Below are positions 8,851 through 17,581 of a stretch of 64,000 nucleotides of DNA, one piece after another. A program made the position numbers and the translations under genes. Numbering within the stretch: position 1 is the stretch's first letter; every line of letters begins with the position of its first letter. The notes beneath the pieces were generated by a model, which saw nothing but the letters and a program-made list of their open reading frames with translations, searched no databases and had not been told where the DNA came from. This stretch comes from Sphingomonadales bacterium Ga0077531 (GTDB lineage: Bacteria > Pseudomonadota > Alphaproteobacteria > Sphingomonadales > Sphingomonadaceae): assembly GCA_001464915.1 (NCBI GenBank), contig LNED01000034.1:124001-188000 (forward strand), read 5' to 3'.

Positions 8851-11800
8851 TCAACCGTCCGGTTCCCCGGAGCCTTGTGCCGCCCCCAAGGCAGCCCACG
8901 CCTCAAGCAGCGCATCGCGGCTGCGCAGGCCCATTTCGGGCAGCGCGTGGTTGACGACATAGGTCGATCCGGTGTGCCGGTTCTCCCACATCGCCTGATG
9001 CGCTTCGGGCAAGCCGTCCCACGGCACCACTTCCGGCTCGGTCACTTCGAGCAGCCCGGCCGCGATCATGTCGTTCATCCGCGCGACTTCGTAGGCGTTG
9101 CACAGGTGCGTGCCGAGGATGCTGGCGGTCGGCATCAGGATCTTGCGTTGCCGCGTCCACACCTGCGGGGCGTAGAAGGTGAAGCGGCAGCCGGTCAGAT
9201 CCTCGGCAAAGATCACGCGGCCCGTGAAGGGCTTCACCAGCGAGGTCGAAATGCCCAGCGTGTCCTGCTCGGCCCGCTCGAACACCAGATCGGGGCTGCC
9301 GCGCGGGTTATCGGGGGAGCGCAGGATCTTGCCCACCGCCGAACCGAAGGGTTTCATCACCCGGTCCTGATAATCGCGCACGGCCGCCTTGAAGACCTCG
9401 ATATCCGTCTTGGCATCGGGCAGGCGCGGCATGGTGTCGGGCCAGTAGAAATTCGCCCCTTCGCGCCGCCGGATTGCTTCGAGGCTGACGATACCCTCGA
9501 TCGCGTCTTCAAGGCCGAGCGATTGCAGAAATTCGCGCTGGCCGTCGGTGGTGGTGGCGATCACGCTGCGCGCGTTGAAACGGCGTGCGGCTTCGATCAT
9601 TTCGAGCCCGGTTTCGTCGAGCAGTTCGGACGATCCGGGGCCGTAGAAAATCAGCACCGCTTCCCCGCCGCGCAGGGCCGCACGGCGGAGCATTTCTTCG
9701 GGCGAGGCTGTTCCCGGCTTGCCCATGAAGCTGAAATGGTAGCCTGATGATGCGCCGTAAAACGCCAGCGTGCCGTTCTCGGCGAGCAATTGGAACGAGC
9801 GCGGAAAGGCCGTCTCGCCCGCGTGGCTGACGACATAATCGGCGAGCTTGCCGCCGTTGAGCGCTTTGTATTCCTCTACCAGCGGCGCGCCTGCGGCTTC
9901 CCACTTCTGCGCCTCGGCCTTGTCCTCCGGCACCACCGAATAGAGGCCAGCAAAGCGCGCATCCTTGCGGTTGATCGCGCCCACTGCGCCCTGCACCCCG
10001 GTGATGAAGCTGGCGCGCTCCTCCGATGACACCAGCCCCGTCACCTGCAAGCCTGTGCGCACCGAAGACCGCAGGGCATCAAGCCCCGTACCCGTCGCCG
10101 CGCCTTCGACAAACAGCGTACGTCCCGGTGCGATTTGCAAGGTCGTGAACAGGCAGCGCGCTATCGTACCGAGGTTCAGCACATAGCTCCCCGCCTGCTC
10201 CAGCGTCAAATCGGGCGGCAATTTGTGCATCTGCGGCGCCTGCACGGTCAGGAACTGCGCGTGGCTGCCAGTCTCGGTCTCGTAACCCTGAATGCTGAAA
10301 TCGGCATACATCGGGTCGTTGCCGACCAGCGGGCTGAGCAGGTCATTGGTGCCCGAATAGACCGTCACCAGATCGCCGACCTTGATTCGGCCCTGCGCGC
10401 GGGTTTCACTACCCAAAGCCGCGACCAGCGCGATACCGCCCGAGCCGGTAATCTGGACGTCTTCCTCGTGACTGTCGAACGGCGAGACCGGGATGCCGGT
10501 CAGCGCCCAGATGTCGTTGAAGTTGACCTCGCTGGTCAGCATGTACAGCAGCGCTTCGTTGGGCGCGGGCTCGGGCACCTTGACGATCAGCTCCTTTTCG
10601 TGGCTCGCCGGTGGGCCAAAGCGCGGCGCGCCGGTGTCGGGATCGCGGGCGATGCCGAAGGCGTATTGGTGGCCGGGAATCGGGGTGACGCCGGGGAAGA
10701 ACGGCGCGCCGACGGGCAGCAGATCACCCGCCGCCTCCAAGGCCTGCGCGCGCATTTCGTGTTCTGCGTCGATCCACACCCCATCACGCCGGACGGGGAG
10801 CGGCGGGGCGACCTTGTCCATGAATTGGCGAATGCCGGTCTTGCCGCCTTCGGGATCGACAATAGCATCGGCGAACAGCGCGGCTTCTTTGGCGAGACCC
10901 GCAGTGATGCCCTGTTCGAGGCCAACGCGCACCGCTTCCAGCGCCCGCTTGCCAGCGGCTCCGCGCCCGGCCCAATCGAGCTGACGCAAGATGCGCTGGA
11001 GGAAATCATCCTCCATGACACTGTCGAGGCTGACGTCCGCCGCCGTGTCCCACCGCTCCGCCGCCGCCTGCCGCTCGGCAAAGGCTGCGCCGAGAGGACT
11101 GTCCTCACCGTGCTTCACATAGTCGCGCACAGTCGCATGAGCAGCCGAAAGCGCGTCAGCCGCGCCGCCCACCAGCTCGTCGATGAAACCGACGGCTTCC
11201 GCTGCGTCCGCATCGATGCTCCGCCCACCCAGAATGAGGTCGAGCGCATCGCGCAGGCCTTCGTCCCCGCGCCGATCCAGCAACAATCGCGGCAGCCGCT
11301 GCGTCCCACCATAGCCGGGCAGTAGTCGCAGGCGGATCTCGGGCTGGCCGAAACGCGCTGTGGGTTCCGCAATCCGGTAATGGCACGCGAGCGCGAATTC
11401 CATCCCCCCGCCCAGCGCCACGCCCTGCACCGCCGCGATGCACGGCTTACCCATGCGTTCAATCGTGCGGAAGGCGAGGTGCGCGTTGTTGGGCAGCACT
11501 AACGCTTCTTCGCGCGTGTGGATTTCCTCCAACATCTGGCGAATATCCGCGCCTGCCACGAAAGACGAAGTGCCCTCGCCCGTGAACACCACCGCCACGA
11601 CATTATCGTCGCGCGCCAGCGCCGATGTCACCATCACCAGCTCGTCAATCGCGCGTTCGTTCAGCGCGTTGACCGGCGGGTTGGTGACGGTGACGGTCGC
11701 CACCTGCTTGCCGGGGGCAACCGTGTTGTATTGCACGAGGAAATAGCGGTGCCGATCAAACAACGCCTGTTCGTCCGACAGGCGCTGTTTGCGCTGCCAA

Positions 11801-14343
11801 TCGGCGATCACGGTACGCAGCTCGTCCAACGCCTCGGGATTGCGCAGGGTGGTGACGTCGCCGACATCCTCCCCCACCACCAAAGCGCGCACCATGCGGC
11901 GCATATATTTGCCGCTGCGGGTTTCGGGGAACTGCGAAACCTCGATGAAATCCGCCGGCACCGCGACCGCCCCCTTTTCGGTGCGGACGAGATCGAACAG
12001 GCGACGCTTGTCCTCGATCGTCAGCTTGCGGCCCGCGACCGGCACCACAAACGCCAGCGGGGTCAGCCCCTTCTCGCGGTGCGGCGCGCCGACCACCAGC
12101 ACATTGCCAACCGGGCTGTCGGGCGCGAGCGCCTTGTCGCGCAGCACCGCGCCTTCGATTTCCTCGGTCCCCATGCGGTGGCCCGATACGTTGATGACAT
12201 CATCGCTGCGCCCGTGGAGCGAGAACGAACCGTCTTCATGCGCAATCGCAAAGTCGCCTTGGGTGTAGGCCCAAGCGCCCTTCCAGCGCCGCCAGTAACC
12301 ATCCTCCCACCGCGCCGCATCGCCGCGCCATGCGGGGTCTACCCGGCCATCGGTGACCTTAAAGCCCTCGATATCGCCCCAGATGGTGCGCGCGAGATAG
12401 GGGTAAGGTGCGGCGATCACGATTTCGCCCTTCTCGCCCATCTCTGCCCGCCGCCAGTTGACGCCGCCTGAGTCACCGCGTGCAAATGGCACTGAACCGG
12501 GTGCGCCTGCATCCTCGTCCTCAACCCAAACATCGCCGACGATCCACGGCAGCGGATAGGCATGCGCATCGGGGCGCAGCGGAAAATCGTCGTTGCCGAA
12601 CATATGCGTCCACGCGATCCCGCCGTGTTCGGTCGCCCAGTATGAATTGATGTAGCGCGGGGTGATATGCTCCATCCCGAAGGCCTGCACCGACGGCGAC
12701 ACCGGCTCAGCGCAGAAGGTCGCGACCCGCAGCCCGCTCATGTCATAACGTTCGAGTTCGGCAAGGTTCGCCGGATCGGACATGATCGCTTTCAGGAAGG
12801 TCACGCCCGCCTTGAAGATGCGGACATTGTGCCGCTCGATCATTGAGGCAAAGCGCCCCGCGTGCGGGAACACCGGCGATCCTTCGGAAACCAACGTGGT
12901 CACCCGCGTCATCAACGGCGCGCAGATCAGGTAGCTTTGTCCGGTGATCCAGCCGGGATCGGCAACCACGAACAAAGTATCGCCCGGCTGCGCATCGAAC
13001 GAAACCTTCATCGTCTCGGCAATGCCCGCGGCATAGCCGTGCGCGTGGACGATCCCTTTGGGCTTGCCGGTGCTGCCCGAGGTGTAGATGAAAAACATCG
13101 GGTAATCGGCATCGACCGGCAGCGGCTTGGACGAGGCCCAGATCGCACGGACGAAATCTGTATCGGGCAGCGCAAGCAGATCGGCTTCGGTGGCGACATT
13201 GAAGCCTGCGCCGCGCGCTTTCTCCAGCACAGTCACCAGCGCCGCATCGGTTAACTCATGGCTCCAACGATCGCGTTCTTCGCGCCAGATCACGTCGGGC
13301 TGCGCGGTGTGGCGGCACACGATCACCGCTTCCACACGCGGCGGCAAAGTGACGAGGCTGGAGGCAATCGCGATCCGCACGCGAGCAGCGTCGGCGGTGC
13401 TGATCCGGCCTTCCGCACCGAGGTTAATCAGCGCTCGGCCAACGCCGCGCATCACATCCGAACGGTCTACCGTGATTTCGCCAGACAGCGCCTCACGGAC
13501 AGTCTCGACAATCGTTGCGGCATCGGCAGACGGCAGGCCCATGTCCAGGCCGGAGAGAATATCCAGCGCGGTCGTCACCGGCACAAAATTGTCGAGCGCC
13601 GGGTCGGTATAGGCGTTCTTGAACGCGGCGACCTGCGCATTGCGGTAGCTGCCGTCAGACGTGACGATCACCCGCGCGCCCGTATCGGCGATGCGGTCAG
13701 ACAGCGTCTTGTCGGAAAAGCCACCGAACACAGCGGTATAGACCACGCCCATCCGCTTGGCCGCTTCGGTCCAGTAAATCTGCGGCACGATGCTCGGCAT
13801 GTTCAAGGCCATGCGGTCGCCTGGTTTCAGCCCCAATGCCTCCAGCGCGACGGCGCATTTGGCCACTTCCAGCAGCAATTGCTTGCGGCTAACCGTGAAA
13901 CAATCGAGCGGCGCGCCCTTGCCGCCATTCGCCGACATGTCCCAGCGGTCGCCTTCGAAAACGAGCGCGGCTTCATCGCCGTGGCCGGTCAGCACATGGC
14001 GGTCGAGTTCGCTGAAGGCGGCATTGGTGCGTCCACCCACAAACCAGCGCCAATGCGGCGCGGCGCTGCCATCGAAGCCGGTGTGCCACGGGGCGAAATT
14101 GGCGGGCAGATCGGGCGTTATCGGCGCAGCTGTCGCAGCGTCCCAGCCGTGCCAGTGGCCGTCTTCACCCTTGGCCAGCCAAGAGCCTTCTGCTCCGACA
14201 TCGGCCACAAACCAGTGCATGTTGCGTGCAGCAATATCGCCGTGAAACGCGCCGGGATCAGCCAGCGCAGCGGCGCGCATCGCGTCCCATTCAGCGCGAG
14301 TTCGCACAGGATTGATCCGGGCAGCACCGCTGCTCGCACGCAA
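8851..14343 (-). CDS. pcs: Trifunctional propionyl-CoA synthase
   Basis: An 1830-residue fusion that turns 3-hydroxypropionate into propionyl-CoA using ATP, CoA and NADPH. Domain 1 (about 1-850) is an acyl-CoA synthetase with TSGSTGKPKG at 421-430, GRSDDVINVSGHR at 711-723 and adenylation Lys812 (RSGKYMRR). Domain 2 (about 865-1180) is an enoyl-CoA hydratase with catalytic glutamates E982 (GGGME) and E1002 (FGQPE). Domain 3 (about 1210-1815) is a crotonyl-CoA-reductase-like MDR domain. In the characterised Erythrobacter enzyme a closed chamber holds the reactive acrylyl-CoA. The longest frame starts at TTG 14343 with no good ribosome site; a GTG at codon 13 is an alternative. Length and domain order match Chloroflexus Pcs. 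It is the first gene of the pcs-mcr-accA block. Confidence 0.95.
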   Translation of the reverse strand: MRASSGAARINPVRTRAEWDAMRAAALADPGAFHGDIAARNMHWFVADVGAEGSWLAKGEDGHWHGWDAATAAPITPDLPANFAPWHTGFDGSAAPHWRWFVGGRTNAAFSELDRHVLTGHGDEAALVFEGDRWDMSANGGKGAPLDCFTVSRKQLLLEVAKCAVALEALGLKPGDRMALNMPSIVPQIYWTEAAKRMGVVYTAVFGGFSDKTLSDRIADTGARVIVTSDGSYRNAQVAAFKNAYTDPALDNFVPVTTALDILSGLDMGLPSADAATIVETVREALSGEITVDRSDVMRGVGRALINLGAEGRISTADAARVRIAIASSLVTLPPRVEAVIVCRHTAQPDVIWREERDRWSHELTDAALVTVLEKARGAGFNVATEADLLALPDTDFVRAIWASSKPLPVDADYPMFFIYTSGSTGKPKGIVHAHGYAAGIAETMKVSFDAQPGDTLFVVADPGWITGQSYLICAPLMTRVTTLVSEGSPVFPHAGRFASMIERHNVRIFKAGVTFLKAIMSDPANLAELERYDMSGLRVATFCAEPVSPSVQAFGMEHITPRYINSYWATEHGGIAWTHMFGNDDFPLRPDAHAYPLPWIVGDVWVEDEDAGAPGSVPFARGDSGGVNWRRAEMGEKGEIVIAAPYPYLARTIWGDIEGFKVTDGRVDPAWRGDAARWEDGYWRRWKGAWAYTQGDFAIAHEDGSFSLHGRSDDVINVSGHRMGTEEIEGAVLRDKALAPDSPVGNVLVVGAPHREKGLTPLAFVVPVAGRKLTIEDKRRLFDLVRTEKGAVAVPADFIEVSQFPETRSGKYMRRMVRALVVGEDVGDVTTLRNPEALDELRTVIADWQRKQRLSDEQALFDRHRYFLVQYNTVAPGKQVATVTVTNPPVNALNERAIDELVMVTSALARDDNVVAVVFTGEGTSSFVAGADIRQMLEEIHTREEALVLPNNAHLAFRTIERMGKPCIAAVQGVALGGGMEFALACHYRIAEPTARFGQPEIRLRLLPGYGGTQRLPRLLLDRRGDEGLRDALDLILGGRSIDADAAEAVGFIDELVGGAADALSAAHATVRDYVKHGEDSPLGAAFAERQAAAERWDTAADVSLDSVMEDDFLQRILRQLDWAGRGAAGKRALEAVRVGLEQGITAGLAKEAALFADAIVDPEGGKTGIRQFMDKVAPPLPVRRDGVWIDAEHEMRAQALEAAGDLLPVGAPFFPGVTPIPGHQYAFGIARDPDTGAPRFGPPASHEKELIVKVPEPAPNEALLYMLTSEVNFNDIWALTGIPVSPFDSHEEDVQITGSGGIALVAALGSETRAQGRIKVGDLVTVYSGTNDLLSPLVGNDPMYADFSIQGYETETGSHAQFLTVQAPQMHKLPPDLTLEQAGSYVLNLGTIARCLFTTLQIAPGRTLFVEGAATGTGLDALRSSVRTGLQVTGLVSSEERASFITGVQGAVGAINRKDARFAGLYSVVPEDKAEAQKWEAAGAPLVEEYKALNGGKLADYVVSHAGETAFPRSFQLLAENGTLAFYGASSGYHFSFMGKPGTASPEEMLRRAALRGGEAVLIFYGPGSSELLDETGLEMIEAARRFNARSVIATTTDGQREFLQSLGLEDAIEGIVSLEAIRRREGANFYWPDTMPRLPDAKTDIEVFKAAVRDYQDRVMKPFGSAVGKILRSPDNPRGSPDLVFERAEQDTLGISTSLVKPFTGRVIFAEDLTGCRFTFYAPQVWTRQRKILMPTASILGTHLCNAYEVARMNDMIAAGLLEVTEPEVVPWDGLPEAHQAMWENRHTGSTYVVNHALPEMGLRSRDALLEAWAALGAAQGSGEPDG

Positions 14344-14661
14344 GGAATTCTCAGGAATGGCGCGTCCCCCGATATTTGCAGCAATGCGCAGCGCGTGATC
14401 CCTGACGCCCGGCGGTTATGCAGCATAATTACACAGCACGCCGCCAATCAGCAAGAAAATGCCAAAGGCAGCGTGTGTTGCAGTAACGCGAACATCGCCA
14501 AAGCGTTCCGTGCATTTTTCACATCACCCGCCCCCGGAGCGTGCCGTAACGTTTTTTCAATCCCGTTGGTTCTATGACAAAAGTGTTGGGGTGGATTGCA
14601 CGTGCACTGCGGGTGCAGGCCAAACGCGTTGGCATGGCCGCCCCGAAGACAAGGACAAGCA
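14344..14661. other. 318-base gap between divergent pcs and the c-di-GMP enzyme gene
   Basis: This gap must hold the promoters of both divergent genes. I see one short perfect palindrome (listed separately) and no recognisable sigma-70 pair that I would defend. No open frame with a ribosome site lies in it; the longer frames that cross it are shadows of pcs. Confidence 0.6.
14416..14428. promoter_or_regulatory. Interrupted palindrome upstream of pcs, candidate operator
   Basis: TTATGCAGCATAA is a perfect two-arm palindrome (TTATGC and GCATAA around a central A). It lies about 75 bases upstream of the pcs start and about 235 bases upstream of the divergent PAS-GGDEF-EAL gene. Its AT content differs from the surroundings. 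A regulator cannot be named from sequence. Confidence 0.35.
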
Positions 14662-16857
14662 GTGCCACTGGGCTTTCTCAGATCAGTACGTGACCAAACT
14701 GCGCAGGCCCGCACGCCCGCTCCCGATGCTGCGCCGCCAGCTCCGGCGCCGCGGCCCGAGCGCGTGGCTGTGCTGAGCGAGGTTGAACAGCTGGGCGTAG
14801 GCATGTTCTGGGCCACCGATGCGCTGGGCAATTTGTCGTTCTTGTCGCAGCGCGCATTGCAGGATCTGGAAACGGATGGCGGCGACCTGCTCGGCAAGCC
14901 GCTGGTGCAGGTCTTCAGCGATATCGACAGCGAGCCGGGCGCGCCGACGCAGCGATCGCTGTCCTTCAAGCTCAAGGCGCACTCGAAACTGGAAGAGCAG
15001 ATCGTCGCTTTGACAAGCGCGCGCGGCACCACCCGCTGGTGGCGGCTGAATGGTCGCCCGCTGATCGATGCCAAGGGCGAATTCATGGGCTATCGCGGTA
15101 GCGCGGTCGATATTTCGGGGCAGTATATCTACGATACGCAGGTGGCGCGGCAATCGGCGGTCGATGAACTGACCGGGCTGGCCAATCGCCGCAAGCTGGG
15201 TGAACGGCTGACCGCAATGCTGGGTGCGTTCCGGGTCAGCAAGCGCAGCTGCGCACTGATGATGCTCGATCTTGACCGGTTCAAGCAGGTCAATGACACG
15301 ATGGGCCACCCGGCAGGCGACGAATTGCTCAAACAGGTGGCGCAGCGGCTGACTGCGATCGTCAAGGATCGCGGCGAAGTCGGCCGGCTGGGCGGCGATG
15401 AATTTCAGGTGCTGCTGCCTGACATGGACGATCGCGGCACGCTGGGCGAGCTGGCCAACCGGATCGTACAATCGGTGTCGCAGCCCTACACCATCAACGG
15501 TCGCCGGGCCATTATCGGCACGTCGGTCGGCATCGCCATCGCGCCCTATGACGGGCTGGACACTGACGAGTTAACCCGCGCGGCCGACATGGCGCTGTAT
15601 TCGGCCAAGGATACACGCGGCGGCACATTCTGCTTTTTCACCAGCGACTTGCGCGATGCTGCATCGAAAACCGCGATGCTGGGCGAACGACTGCGCGACG
15701 CGGTGGACCGCGATGAGCTCAGCCTTGTCTATCAGCCGTTGGTTGATCCTGAAACCAACGTGGTCAAATGCTTTGAAGCATTGCTGCGCTGGAATGATCC
15801 GGAAGAAGGCAGCATCTCGCCCGCGTTGTTCATCCCTGTCGCCGAAAGTGATGATCTGATCATCCGGATCGGCGAAACGGCGCTGCGGCGCGCGTGCTTC
15901 GACGCGCTGGACTGGCCCGAAACGATCCGGGTTGCGGTCAATGTCTCGGCCAAACAGTTCACCCGGCCTGGATTCCACAAGACGGTGGCTGCCGCGCTCG
16001 AATCGTCAGGCCTGTCGCCTGGCCGGCTTGAACTGGAAATCACCGAAAGCGTGTTCGTGGGCGATCTAGAATCGGTCGATGCGATCTTCGGCGATCTGAA
16101 AAAGCTCGGCGTGCGGCTGGCGCTGGACGATTTCGGCACCGGCTATTCATCTCTGGGCTATCTCAAGGGCGGCCATTTCAAAAAGTTGAAGATCGATCAG
16201 AGCTTTGTGCGCGGCTGCACCGAAAACGGGGACATCAACCCGGCGATCATCAGCGCGATTGTCGCACTGGCAAAAGCGCTGGGGATGGAAACCGTCGCCG
16301 AAGGGGTTGAGGCGATGGACGAGCTGGCGCTGGTGCGCGAACGCGGCGCCGATCTGGTGCAGGGCTACATCTATTCGCGCCCGCTCACCCAGGAAGCTCT
16401 GTTGCCACAGTTTGCCGATGGAACGATGAAGGTCACGCCCGAAGGCCCAGCGCGCCACCGCGCCGAACGCATTTCGATGTACCGCAAGGTCGGGTTGATC
16501 CACGAAGATCACTATTACGACGTGATCATGCGCAACCTTTCCAAAACCGGCGCGCGGATCAATGGGTTGGGCGGTGTGCCGATCGGGACCGACGTAGTGC
16601 TCGATCTCGGGCACGGGCAGCTGGTGGTCAGCAAGGTGGTCAACGCATCCGAAAGCAGTCAGGGGCTGAAGTTCGAAACCGCGCTAATCAGCGATGGCGG
16701 CGGCGGGTTCATGACCCGGCACCGGATTTCGCCTTACTCGCTGGCCGAAGCGGGCATTCCGCTGGCGGCGCTTGGTGCAGGCGCGTTCCCGCTGGCGAAG
16801 TGGCGCGATGCCAACAAGGGCCTGCCGCGCTTCATCCAGCTTGATATCGGGATTTAG
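14662..16857 (+). CDS. PAS-GGDEF-EAL-PilZ cyclic di-GMP enzyme and sensor
   Basis: A 731-residue cytoplasmic protein with no membrane segment. A proline/alanine-rich start is followed by a PAS-like domain (about 35-160), a GGDEF domain with intact GGDEF at 244-248, an EAL domain with E372-A-L and the catalytic D489-D490 in DDFGTGYSS, and a PilZ-like domain (about 600-700, NLSKTGARI). Both cyclase and phosphodiesterase signatures are intact (NVSAKQF, EITES, VAEGVE). No RxxD inhibitory site sits five residues before GGDEF, so product inhibition may be absent. The GTG start at 14662 has AAGGA six bases upstream; a longer frame from 14596 has no such support. PilZ may report c-di-GMP to the enzyme itself. 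The gene is divergent from pcs. Confidence 0.92.
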   Translation: MPLGFLRSVRDQTAQARTPAPDAAPPAPAPRPERVAVLSEVEQLGVGMFWATDALGNLSFLSQRALQDLETDGGDLLGKPLVQVFSDIDSEPGAPTQRSLSFKLKAHSKLEEQIVALTSARGTTRWWRLNGRPLIDAKGEFMGYRGSAVDISGQYIYDTQVARQSAVDELTGLANRRKLGERLTAMLGAFRVSKRSCALMMLDLDRFKQVNDTMGHPAGDELLKQVAQRLTAIVKDRGEVGRLGGDEFQVLLPDMDDRGTLGELANRIVQSVSQPYTINGRRAIIGTSVGIAIAPYDGLDTDELTRAADMALYSAKDTRGGTFCFFTSDLRDAASKTAMLGERLRDAVDRDELSLVYQPLVDPETNVVKCFEALLRWNDPEEGSISPALFIPVAESDDLIIRIGETALRRACFDALDWPETIRVAVNVSAKQFTRPGFHKTVAAALESSGLSPGRLELEITESVFVGDLESVDAIFGDLKKLGVRLALDDFGTGYSSLGYLKGGHFKKLKIDQSFVRGCTENGDINPAIISAIVALAKALGMETVAEGVEAMDELALVRERGADLVQGYIYSRPLTQEALLPQFADGTMKVTPEGPARHRAERISMYRKVGLIHEDHYYDVIMRNLSKTGARINGLGGVPIGTDVVLDLGHGQLVVSKVVNASESSQGLKFETALISDGGGGFMTRHRISPYSLAEAGIPLAALGAGAFPLAKWRDANKGLPRFIQLDIGI

Positions 16858-16871
16858 CGCCGTCGCCCACA

Positions 16872-16887
16872 TGTTCCGCGTGAAACA
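16872..16887. promoter_or_regulatory. parS-like centromere site
   Basis: TGTTCCGCGTGAAACA matches the general bacterial parS palindrome TGTTTCACGTGAAACA at 14 of 16 positions and keeps the two-armed symmetry. It sits in the 67-base gap between the convergent ends of the PAS-GGDEF-EAL gene and queF. ParB binds such sites for chromosome segregation. The two mismatches, one in the central CACGTG, make it weak or a chance match. Confidence 0.35.
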
Positions 16888-16924
16888 TTGGCCAACGCAG
16901 GGCCAAGCCGGGGTCTAGGCCGCC

Positions 16925-17398
16925 TCAACCACGACCGCGATAAGGGGCGACGCCTTGATCGGGCAGCCACAAATCGGCGGGTGGTGCGCCAGATTGCCAG
17001 AACACATCAATCGGAATGCCGCCGCGCGGATACCAGTATCCGCCAATCCGCAGCCATTGCGGGCGCATTTCGGTAAACAACCGCACCCCGATGCCCACGG
17101 TCACATCCTCGTGAAAGCCGTTATGGTTTCGGAACGATCCGAGAAACAATTTCAGGCTTTTGCTTTCGACGATCGTCTCACCAGGCACATAATCAATCAC
17201 CAGATGCGCGAAATCGGGCTGATTGGTGACCGGGCACAGCGAAGTGAATTCAGGCGAGACGAACCGCACCAGATAGGTCAGGCCGAGGCGCGGGTTGGGC
17301 ACGTAATCGAGCACCGCTTCCTCTGGCGAGGTTGGCAGCGGGGTATCCTTGCCGAGAAACTGGGGCGTGCGCGAAGGGTTTGAAGGTGTGGTATCCAT
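16925..17398 (-). CDS. queF: NADPH-dependent 7-cyano-7-deazaguanine reductase QueF
   Basis: A 157-residue protein of the short (type I) QueF family, which reduces preQ0 to preQ1 in queuosine tRNA modification. The catalytic Cys lies in [13 protein letters not shown], and the QueF signature [15 protein letters not shown] follows with its conserved Glu and Lys residues. Length is typical of the unimodular enzyme. I start it at ATG 17396-17398 (MDTTPSNP); the longer frame to 17500 adds a low-complexity stretch not typical of QueF. It is convergent with the c-di-GMP gene and divergent from the proline-rich protein gene. No preQ1 riboswitch was recognised upstream. Confidence 0.94.
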   Translation of the reverse strand: MDTTPSNPSRTPQFLGKDTPLPTSPEEAVLDYVPNPRLGLTYLVRFVSPEFTSLCPVTNQPDFAHLVIDYVPGETIVESKSLKLFLGSFRNHNGFHEDVTVGIGVRLFTEMRPQWLRIGGYWYPRGGIPIDVFWQSGAPPADLWLPDQGVAPYRGRG

Positions 17399-17581
17399 GC
17401 CGCGCTGTTGCCTTGATTGGCGGTTTGGCGCAAGCGCCCATAGGCTCAGACTGGACGCGGCAGCCTGCCCATCTCTATGGGGAGGACAGCGCGGGTTCAT
17501 CCCCGCCCTGACACACTACAAACGCCCCGCATCGCATAACCGCCACATGTCGAACCGCCCCTTGTCGAACCGTATCGCGCC

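Noticed and set aside
14344-14400. A TTTGCAGC segment upstream of pcs, checked as a possible PccR-type (TTTGCAAA) propionyl-CoA regulator box.
   Set aside because: Only one imperfect half is present and no paired second box was found at the expected spacing.
13258-14577. A 439-codon plus-strand frame opposite the start of pcs.
   Set aside because: It lies mostly antisense to pcs, has low-complexity Arg/His-rich composition and no ribosome site; it is a shadow frame.
17399-17581. Possible preQ1 riboswitch upstream of queF.
   Set aside because: No convincing preQ1 aptamer core (short hairpin with A-rich tail) is visible in this gap.
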